Assembly (NCBI GenBank): GCA_945787265.1
Contig: CALZHS010000122.1
Span: 1 to 7,796 of the forward strand
Direction of reading: 5' to 3'
DNA length: 7,796 bases
Source: an uncultured Gammaproteobacteria bacterium
GTDB taxonomy: Bacteria; Pseudomonadota; Gammaproteobacteria; GCA-001735895
Under the pieces are notes generated by a model that did no database searches, was not told the DNA's origin, and saw nothing but the letters and a program-made list of their open reading frames with translations. Position numbers and translations under genes: made by a program. How positions within the stretch are numbered: the stretch's first letter is position 1; each line of letters opens with the position of its first letter. Shown here in pieces: positions 1 through 5,529 of the stretch.

Positions 1-178
1 TTTTGATATTTTCAATATCGTGTTTGAACTCGGCGGATTCCCTTTTCAGTTGGATGAAATGCCAGCCGAGCCAGAATACGAATCCCAGGATGACCAGGAA
101 ACCTTCGGATCCGACGAAGGGATAAATTGCCCCGAAGGTGTCGATATTGAGCCAGTTGTCAACTGCACCAGTAGCCAT
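1..178 (-). CDS. Small single-span membrane protein downstream of amt (partial, C-terminus off the window)
   Basis: The frame opens with ATG at 178-176, preceded by GGAG at 190-187 with an 8-base spacer, and stays open for 59 codons to the window edge. The peptide begins MATGAVDNWLNIDTFGAIYP. A hydrophobic stretch at about residues 24-43 (FLVILGFVFWLGWHF core) looks like one membrane helix; it is followed by a charged, probably cytoplasmic tail rich in K, E and D (QLKRESAEFKHDIENIK). It starts 38 bases after the amt stop codon with no terminator between, so it is probably co-transcribed with amt. I do not recognise a family. Its position is where many bacteria carry glnK, but it is not a PII protein. 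Being a real gene is likely; a role as a partner of Amt is only a guess from context. Confidence 0.7.
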   Translation of the reverse strand, partial: MATGAVDNWLNIDTFGAIYPFVGSEGFLVILGFVFWLGWHFIQLKRESAEFKHDIENIK

Positions 179-216
179 AGTATTTTCTCCTAATTGTCAG
201 TGATCGATAAGTGAGA

Positions 217-1629
217 TCAGGAGCCGCTACGGGCTTCTTCTCGAATTGCCTGGGCCACTTCGTCGGCATCTGCAGCGCGCGCCGATTCGTGGTTGATATC
301 CAGGCCAACCAATTCAATTTCACGCGGGATACGCAGCATACCCATGCCGTTGAGGATCTTCGACACGATCAAGGCCGGGAAGAAACCCAGTACGAAGAAC
401 ATGATCAACGCGCCGATGAAGTTGCCCCACGGGGAAATGGTCGCATAGCCCTCGAAAGGCGACGACGGGTAACCCCACAGCATGAAGCCCGCCACGACGA
501 TTCCATAGAAACCGGCATAACCATGCACCGCAACCGCACCAACGGCATCGTCGATCTTGAACCTGCTTTCGACCCAGAAATGCATCTTGTAGGCGACGAA
601 AGCACCGCCGCCGCCAATCAGCATGGCCTGGATGGGATGATACAGGTCGTTACCCGACGAGGCGCCGATAACACCTGCCAAACCACCGGAGTAGGTCCAG
701 AACGCGTCACCATCCGAAACCAGGTAAGCCACCATCAGACCGCCCGACAGCGACATCAGGAAGTTAAAGGTAATCGCGGAAAGCGTCGTCGGCTGCAGAT
801 AGATGTTGGTGGCACTGAAGAAGCTCTTTCCCTCCACGTCCAGCATCGCGGAGCCATAGACATCGATGGTCGGAATATTACAGGCCACGTAGAAGCCCCA
901 AAAACCGGTATAAATCAGGAACAGTCCTATGGTTACCAGCCACGGGTTATGGGGATTGATATTTCTAGGCGTTCCATCCGGTCTGAATTTGCCGATGCGC
1001 GGTCCCAGTATCAATAAAACACCGAGCGCAAAACCACCGGCTATTGCGTGAATAACACCGGAGGCGTAAGCGTCATGGTAACCCAGTTTTTGCACCATCC
1101 AGCCGTTCCAGGACCAGCCCCAGGAGGCATCGATAATCCAGGTAAAGGAACCAATGACGACCGCCAGGATCCAGAAGGCACTGGGGCGGATACGCTCGAT
1201 CACGGAACCAGAGACGATCGACGCCGCGGTCCACGAAAACAGCAGGAAGGCGGCCCAGAAGACACCGTTAATACGTGCCCAGTAGGCGGTATCGTCCGCG
1301 GTCAGCGTATCCTGCACCGGCGCACCACCCATGTGGGTTCCCATCAGTTCGCTCCAGGGTGTTGCCCAGGGTGCGTCGACCAACGGGCCGATGATCCAGG
1401 GACCGTTGACGAACGCGAAATAAATCCACCAGCCGAAGAAGAAGAAGGTAATCGTCACCAGTGGAATCAGCATGGTGTTCTTCATCAGGGTGTGCGTATG
1501 ATTCTTGTAACGCGAGGCCCCCACCTCGTACATACAGAAGCCGACGTGTATTAAAAACATGAACACGACGGTGACCCAATAATAAAACTCGGTAAATATT
1601 ATTACGAGTGAGCCCAGTTCATTATCCAT
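217..1629 (-). CDS. amt: Ammonium transporter, Amt/MEP/Rh family
   Basis: This 470-residue inner-membrane protein conducts ammonium into the cell. It has about eleven hydrophobic segments, as the family usually does. The conserved pore histidine pair is visible: H194 in GVIHAIAGG and H369 in VAVHGYAG, with D186 eight residues before H194 as in the E. coli D160/H168 pair. ERIRPSAF at about 145-152 is another family signature. The C-terminus has REIELVGLDINHE, matching the cytoplasmic tail (GLDxxxHGE-like) through which Amt proteins couple their subunits and meet PII/GlnK. Start ATG 1629-1627 is supported by GAGG at 1643-1640 (10-base spacer); a second AGAGG abuts the ATG. The gene follows the terminator of the glnT-orf129 unit and has its own upstream region with an NtrC site, so it is probably the first gene of a separate nitrogen-regulated unit. 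No glnK is next to it. The identification is secure. Confidence 0.96.
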   Translation of the reverse strand: MDNELGSLVIIFTEFYYWVTVVFMFLIHVGFCMYEVGASRYKNHTHTLMKNTMLIPLVTITFFFFGWWIYFAFVNGPWIIGPLVDAPWATPWSELMGTHMGGAPVQDTLTADDTAYWARINGVFWAAFLLFSWTAASIVSGSVIERIRPSAFWILAVVIGSFTWIIDASWGWSWNGWMVQKLGYHDAYASGVIHAIAGGFALGVLLILGPRIGKFRPDGTPRNINPHNPWLVTIGLFLIYTGFWGFYVACNIPTIDVYGSAMLDVEGKSFFSATNIYLQPTTLSAITFNFLMSLSGGLMVAYLVSDGDAFWTYSGGLAGVIGASSGNDLYHPIQAMLIGGGGAFVAYKMHFWVESRFKIDDAVGAVAVHGYAGFYGIVVAGFMLWGYPSSPFEGYATISPWGNFIGALIMFFVLGFFPALIVSKILNGMGMLRIPREIELVGLDINHESARAADADEVAQAIREEARSGS

Positions 1630-1705
1630 CCTCTCGTTACCTCGCTTGTCGCGGTTTATTGAATGCCAGAAGCACGCTGGCGCAGCCTTTTTTATAATTT
1701 CGGAT

Positions 1706-1724
1706 CGGCCTTAACTTACCCGTT
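1706..1724 (-). promoter_or_regulatory. amt: Weak candidate sigma-54 promoter for amt
   Basis: On the minus strand CGGGTAAGTTAAGGC has GG at 1721-1720 and GC at 1709-1708 with exactly ten bases between, the core spacing of a sigma-54 promoter. The flanking bases match TGGCACG-N4-TTGC poorly. It earns mention because a start near 1697 would put the NtrC site at 1801-1817 about 112 bases upstream, a typical enhancer distance. Confidence 0.3.
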
Positions 1725-1764
1725 ACTGTAAATACCGCTAGACCTCCTCGAAAGTCATCCGCTA

Positions 1765-1794
1765 TTTATACCTTATAATCCCTACAAGCATCAA
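1765..1794 (-). promoter_or_regulatory. amt: Candidate sigma-70 promoter for amt
   Basis: On the minus strand TTGATG (1794-1789, four of six bases of the -35 consensus) is followed after 18 bases by TATAAA (1770-1765, five of six bases of the -10 consensus). A start near 1758 would give a leader of about 130 bases. It could provide basal expression or be the main promoter, with NtrC just upstream at 1801-1817. This is consensus matching only. Confidence 0.35.
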
Positions 1795-1800
1795 TGTTTT

Positions 1801-1817
1801 TGCACTAACTTGGTGCT
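1801..1817 (-). promoter_or_regulatory. NtrC (NRI) binding site upstream of amt
   Basis: TGCACTAACTTGGTGCT is a dyad of GCAC and GTGC separated by seven bases. It fits the known NtrC consensus TGCACC-N5-GGTGCA with one mismatch in each half. It sits between the terminator of the preceding unit and amt, about 172 bases upstream of the amt start codon. NtrC-phosphate would bind here under nitrogen limitation and activate a sigma-54 promoter. Only one full site is visible. Confidence 0.7.
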
Positions 1818-1831
1818 AAAAAATTAAGCGC

Positions 1832-1866
1832 AAAAAAAAGGATTGCCAGTCTCCCGGGCAATCCTT
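1832..1866 (-). terminator. Rho-independent terminator after orf129
   Basis: A perfect 10-bp stem, AAGGATTGCC (1838-1847) with GGCAATCCTT (1857-1866), encloses a 9-base loop. Read on the minus strand it is followed by a run of eight T residues (1839-1832, the first two also in the stem). It begins 26 bases after the stop of the 129-residue gene, so it ends the glnT-glxBCD-orf129 transcript and separates it from amt. Confidence 0.9.
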
Positions 1867-1892
1867 AAAGTGTTTGCTGCGCCTGGGCTACC

Positions 1893-2282
1893 TCAAGCGA
1901 ATTTCTCGTAGGCCTTGCGTAAATCCACCATCGGGTGACCACTCGCCATCTGGAATTTCACCAGCAGCTCGCGCGCGATCATGTCACGGTCCTGCTGGTT
2001 ATCCGGCAGTTCGATCGTTTCCGGGATGCTTACCCAGCCGTTGATATTGCGATCGAATACCGCGGGACGCCCTTCCTCGTATCCCATGTGCACATCTTCA
2101 AGCCAGTTCAAATCCTGCCAATCCATAATTTCCATATACTTGCGCAGAAAAGGCGTGCAGCGATCCATGTCCGGTACCAGGTTGACATCGTATCGATAGC
2201 CGATGTGCTGACCGATGATTTTCTCGCGCTCGGAATCAACCCCGTCGCCCTCGAGGAAATGATTGATATCTTGTTCAGCCAT
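1893..2282 (-). CDS. Conserved-looking hypothetical protein, last gene of the glnT-glx unit
   Basis: I do not recognise this 129-residue protein. It is soluble and acidic, without signal peptide or membrane helix, and has a single cysteine (C42). Aromatic and acidic residues cluster at about 54-83 (DWQDLNWLEDVHMGYEEG, then AVFDRNINGW), and a charged helix-like C-terminus follows (ARELLVKFQ, then VDLRKAYEKFA). The start is well fixed: AAGGAGG at 2297-2291 lies 8 bases before ATG 2282-2280 and overlaps the glxD stop codon, leaving a 13-base gap, so translation is probably coupled to glxD. A terminator follows directly. Its place in the operon suggests a job tied to the synthase complex (small subunit, electron-transfer adaptor or regulator), but nothing in the sequence shows which. 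Confidence 0.88.
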   Translation of the reverse strand: MAEQDINHFLEGDGVDSEREKIIGQHIGYRYDVNLVPDMDRCTPFLRKYMEIMDWQDLNWLEDVHMGYEEGRPAVFDRNINGWVSIPETIELPDNQQDRDMIARELLVKFQMASGHPMVDLRKAYEKFA

Positions 2283-2295
2283 AATTAAATCCTCC

Positions 2296-3639
2296 TTAGA
2301 AACGTGTCATGTCGGGACGGCCGACCGTGTATTGGGTGCCGGCCATTGGTACCTGCGCGCAGGCCGAGGCTTCGAGCGTTAGCGCCGCCAGGTCTTCCGG
2401 CTCGAGCGAGTGGATGTTGGTCTTGCCACAGGCCCGTGCAATCAGCTGCGCCTCGATAGTCAACGTGTGCAGGAAGTTATATACCCGTTCCGCGGCTTCG
2501 TCAGGATCGAGACGCTTGCGCAGGATCGGGTCCTGGGTCGCCACGCCGACCGGACAACGCCCGGTATGGCAGTGGTAGCAATAACCGGCCTCGACGCCCA
2601 TTTCTTTTTCGAAATCCGCCTCCGGAATATCCTTATTGCAGTTCAGCGCCATCAACGCCGAGTGACCGATCGCGACCGCGTCCGCGCCGAGCGCGATCGC
2701 CTTGGCAACGTCGGCGCCGTTGCGAATACCGCCCGCGTATACCAGCGTGATTTCACCGGACTTGCCGACGTCGTCCAGTGCCTGACGCGCCTGGCGGATC
2801 GCGGCGATACCGGGTACCCCGGTATCCTCGGTGGCAAGATGCGGCCCGGCGCCGGTACCACCTTCCATGCCGTCCATGTAAATCGAATCGGGACCGGTCT
2901 TGGCCGCCATCCGCACATCGTCGTAGACGCGTGCCGCGCCCAGCTTGAGCTGGATTGGAATCTGACCGTCGGTGGCCTCGCGAACTTCCTGGATCTTCAG
3001 TGCCAGGTCATCCGGACCCATCCAGTCAGGATGACGCGCCGGCGAACGCTGGTCGATACCGGCCGGTAGCGAGCGCATTTCGGCGACCTGGTCGGTTACT
3101 TTTTGCCCCATCAGGTGACCGCCGAGACCAACCTTGCAGCCCTGGCCGATAAAAAATTCACAGGCATCGGCGAGGCGCAGGTGGTTCGGGTTAAAACCGT
3201 AACGCGACTGGATACACTGGTAGAACCATTTTGAAGAGTAACGCCGTTCGTCGGGAATCATGCCGCCTTCACCGGAACAGGTTGCGGTGCCTGCCATGGT
3301 CGCGCCACGCGCGAGTGCGGTCTTGGCCTCGTAACTCAGCGCGCCGAAGGACATGCCGGTAATGTAAACCGGGATATCGAGTTCCAGTGGCTTTTTGGCA
3401 TTAGGGCCAATCACGGTTTTAGTCAGGCACTTCTCACGGTAACCCTCGATGACAAAACGCGTCAGGGTTCCGGGCATGAAGGTCAGGTCGTCCCAGGTCG
3501 GAATCTTCTTGAACAGCGAGAAGCCGCGCATGCGGTAGCGCCCGAGTTCGGACTTGATATGAATATCGTTGATAACTTCGGGCGGAAAGATAAAGCTTTT
3601 ACCGAGGTTATACGGATCTTTTTTTGAATTTTCAGACAT
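2296..3639 (-). CDS. glxD: Glutamate synthase-like FMN/Fe-S synthase-domain protein (GlxD/MgsC type)
   Basis: This 447-residue protein equals the FMN-binding synthase domain of the large glutamate synthase subunit. That domain accepts ammonia (or an amine) from the amidotransferase and makes glutamate (or N-methylglutamate) from 2-oxoglutarate or glutamate. A TIM-barrel core is visible: GMSFGALS (95-102), SGEGG (122-126), IQLKLGAA (229-236), DGMEGGTGAGP (256-266) and the phosphate-binding AGGIRNGADVAKA...GADAVAIG (302-325). An iron-sulfur cysteine cluster CYHCHTGRCPVG lies at 354-365, followed by VATQDP, a classic GltB signature, though the first cysteine spacing is unusual. Start ATG 3639-3637 has GGAG at 3651-3648. 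The gene lies 29 bases after glxC. No NAD(P)H-dependent GltD-type partner is in the window, so the electron donor is unknown; ferredoxin is one possibility. Confidence 0.93.
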   Translation of the reverse strand: MSENSKKDPYNLGKSFIFPPEVINDIHIKSELGRYRMRGFSLFKKIPTWDDLTFMPGTLTRFVIEGYREKCLTKTVIGPNAKKPLELDIPVYITGMSFGALSYEAKTALARGATMAGTATCSGEGGMIPDERRYSSKWFYQCIQSRYGFNPNHLRLADACEFFIGQGCKVGLGGHLMGQKVTDQVAEMRSLPAGIDQRSPARHPDWMGPDDLALKIQEVREATDGQIPIQLKLGAARVYDDVRMAAKTGPDSIYMDGMEGGTGAGPHLATEDTGVPGIAAIRQARQALDDVGKSGEITLVYAGGIRNGADVAKAIALGADAVAIGHSALMALNCNKDIPEADFEKEMGVEAGYCYHCHTGRCPVGVATQDPILRKRLDPDEAAERVYNFLHTLTIEAQLIARACGKTNIHSLEPEDLAALTLEASACAQVPMAGTQYTVGRPDMTRF

Positions 3640-3668
3640 TTTCTGTTCTCCAGTATCTCGAGCTTTGC

Positions 3669-4505
3669 CTAAAGCACCAGTTTCTTTTCGGTCGGTTCAA
3701 GGTTGTCGTAGTTCCACAACTGCTTGCCCGAGGTGAGCTTGACAATGCTGTCGATACCGTTGGGGGCCTCCATTTCATATAGATCGAGCTTGCCCTTGAG
3801 GTACTTCTTGTCGAGGTCGGTCAATTCGGTTTCGACACAGTCGACGCCGAGGCTCGCGATTTTACCGGCCACGTAAATGGTGCCGTCATACATCGAGTCG
3901 CCGAGGTTATCGCCGGTATCACCAAGGATGATCATGCGACCGCGCTGCATCATGAAACCGGTAAATGCACCGACACTGCCACCGACAATGATGGTGCCAC
4001 CCTTTTGATCGATACCGACGCGCGCGCCGGCCTGGCCCTTGCAGACCAGGTCACCGCCTCGAATTGCCGCACCGAACAGCGAACCCGCGTTTTTTTCAAT
4101 GACCACGGTCCCTGCCATCATGTTCTCGGCGCAGGACCAACCAACGCGACCCGTGATATGCACGTTGGGGCCATCGATCAGGCCGCAACCGAAGTAACCG
4201 AGGCTGCCCTCGAACTTCAAGTTCAGGCGGTTCAGAATGCCAACGCCCAACGAATGCTTGGCACGCGGATTCTGCACGGTAATGGTGCCATGACCTTCCT
4301 GCATCAGTTGACGAATGCGGGTATTGATATCGGTGATCTCCATGTCTGCCGCGTCGAATTCCGCGGACTTGTCAAAGTCGACCTCGTAAGACCATGGATA
4401 GGTGAAGTTCTCTTCCTCGGTTGCCGAGAAATACATTTGCTGGGTCCGACCAGCGAGCTGCTCCTCGTGCAGCCCCATTTCATGGGATGTGGTTACGCTG
4501 CCCAT
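3669..4505 (-). CDS. glxC: GXGXG-motif protein, glutamate synthase C-terminal domain homologue (GlxC/MgsB type)
   Basis: This 278-residue protein matches the right-handed beta-helix (GXGXG) domain found at the C-terminus of large glutamate synthase subunits, where it is structural and helps seat the amidotransferase and synthase domains. Repeating glycine-rich rungs run at about 131-215: AGTVVIEKNAG, GAAIRGGDLVCKGQAG, GGTIIVGGSVGAF, MIILGDTGDNLGDSM, GTIYVAG. The first 60 residues are a less conserved acidic extension. Start ATG 4505-4503 has GGGGAGG upstream with a 7-base spacer. That site and the ATG lie inside the end of glxB, giving a 13-base overlap and probable translational coupling, which suits a 1:1 complex. 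The alternative start M10 lacks this support. The identification is firm; the choice between a GlxC and an MgsB role depends on the synthetase substrate. Confidence 0.92.
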   Translation of the reverse strand: MGSVTTSHEMGLHEEQLAGRTQQMYFSATEEENFTYPWSYEVDFDKSAEFDAADMEITDINTRIRQLMQEGHGTITVQNPRAKHSLGVGILNRLNLKFEGSLGYFGCGLIDGPNVHITGRVGWSCAENMMAGTVVIEKNAGSLFGAAIRGGDLVCKGQAGARVGIDQKGGTIIVGGSVGAFTGFMMQRGRMIILGDTGDNLGDSMYDGTIYVAGKIASLGVDCVETELTDLDKKYLKGKLDLYEMEAPNGIDSIVKLTSGKQLWNYDNLEPTEKKLVL

Positions 4506-5431
4506 ACTTTTACCTCCCCTTGATAAGGATCCCAGGTGTCTATTTCACGCGGGAAAATACTGCGAATAGCTACTTCTTCAGAAGCAAGGCCGACAAATTC
4601 GTCGCTTTCGTAAAGCACCATCGGCTTGGCCGCCATGACGTCCTTGGCCATACCGAGCTGGTCACTGGTGGCAACCAGGTAAGTGAATACCCCGTCGAGT
4701 TCATTGATGGAGCGCGTCATCGCGGATTCGAGTTCGTCACCCTGGTTGATACGATCGGCGATATATACCGCGATCAGCTCCGAGTCACAGTTCGACATGA
4801 AACGGTGCCCACGGCGTTCGAGGTCGCGGCGGTTGGTCCAGTAGTTGGTGAGCTGGCCATTGTGTACCACTGAAACATCGTTGAACGGGTAGGCCCAGTA
4901 AGGGTGGGCCGAGCGAATATCGACGTCCGATTCGGTCGCCATGCGCGTATGCCCAATGGCGTGCGTACCGACAAAACCATTGAGACCGTACTGTTCGGAA
5001 ACGATCGCTGCATCGCCGAGGTCCTTGATAAGTTCCAGGCCCTTGCCCACCGAAAGGATCTCGGCGCCTTCGATATCCTCGATGAAATCGATTAAACGCT
5101 TGAGGTCACCGCCGAATTTGAAGTGATAGCGGAAAGCGTACTCGGTCGCGTCTTCTTTCTTGATGACATCGGCACCCATTTCCTCGAGGCGGGTATCGAC
5201 CTCGGCCTTGCGCGTTATAACCTGCTTGTGAATATCAAAACCGGTCCTCATGTCTTCCTGCTCGGCGACCTTGAAGCGCAAAATATAAACGCCCTCCTCG
5301 CCCTTGCCGTAAAGCGCAAAACCGGTCGAATCGGGACCGCGATGCTTCAATGCCTGCAGCATCTGGGTCATCTCGCTACCGATATCACTGGTGACGCCGC
5401 CTTTCCAGATAAGTCCAGCAATACCACACAT
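4493..5431 (-). CDS. glxB: Class II glutamine amidotransferase (GlxB/MgsA type)
   Basis: This 312-residue Ntn-hydrolase releases ammonia (or methylamine, if the substrate is gamma-glutamylmethylamide) for the synthase partner. The catalytic nucleophile is C2 in MCGIAGL, exposed after removal of Met1; this fixes the start at ATG 5431-5429, with AGAGG at 5444-5440 and an 8-base spacer. The frame stays open further upstream to 5566, but that would overlap glnT and bury the cysteine. Other family motifs are RGPDSTG (31-37), GHTRMATES (160-168), HNGQLTNY (190-197) and NCDSE (214-218), which bind glutamine and form the oxyanion hole. A lysine/glutamate-rich insert at about 55-150 (after RFKVAEQED) separates the first motif from GHTRMA. 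The protein ends 13 bases inside glxC. It lacks the PRTase or isomerase domains of PurF or GlmS, so a stand-alone GltB-type domain is the best reading. Confidence 0.93.
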   Translation of the reverse strand: MCGIAGLIWKGGVTSDIGSEMTQMLQALKHRGPDSTGFALYGKGEEGVYILRFKVAEQEDMRTGFDIHKQVITRKAEVDTRLEEMGADVIKKEDATEYAFRYHFKFGGDLKRLIDFIEDIEGAEILSVGKGLELIKDLGDAAIVSEQYGLNGFVGTHAIGHTRMATESDVDIRSAHPYWAYPFNDVSVVHNGQLTNYWTNRRDLERRGHRFMSNCDSELIAVYIADRINQGDELESAMTRSINELDGVFTYLVATSDQLGMAKDVMAAKPMVLYESDEFVGLASEEVAIRSIFPREIDTWDPYQGEVKVWAA

Positions 5432-5487
5432 AAGAATATCCTCTTGGAGTAAAAGTTTGGCTGCCGGGGCTGCCTTAAATTTAAATC

Positions 5488-5512
5488 CCGGTGCAGAGAA
5501 GCCCTGCACCGG
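5488..5512 (-). promoter_or_regulatory. Strong hairpin between glnT and glxB (attenuator or RNA processing element?)
   Basis: CCGGTGCAG (5488-5496) and CTGCACCGG (5504-5512) form a perfect 9-bp GC-rich stem with a 7-base loop, 18 bases after the glnT stop codon. On the minus strand it is followed by GATTTAAATTTAAGG, which is not an uninterrupted T run. It may act as a partial terminator or protect the 3' end of glnT mRNA, giving more synthetase than amidotransferase. The hairpin is seen; the role is inferred. Confidence 0.55.
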
Positions 5513-5529
5513 AATAATTTGAAATAAGC

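Noticed and set aside
211..1017. Long plus-strand open frame opposite amt
   Set aside because: It is antisense to a clear Amt gene, has no recognisable domain or ribosome site and shows the low-complexity composition of a mirror frame.
1650..1669. TGGCATTCAATAAACC as a sigma-54 promoter of amt
   Set aside because: The -24 half fits, but the -12 dinucleotide is AC rather than GC and the start would fall on the ribosome site.
1671..1684. TGCGCCAGCGTGCT as a second NtrC site
   Set aside because: The half-sites are three bases too close together for the NtrC dyad.
4005..4523. Plus-strand open frame opposite glxC
   Set aside because: The minus strand here encodes well-conserved GXGXG rungs; the opposite frame has no family features.
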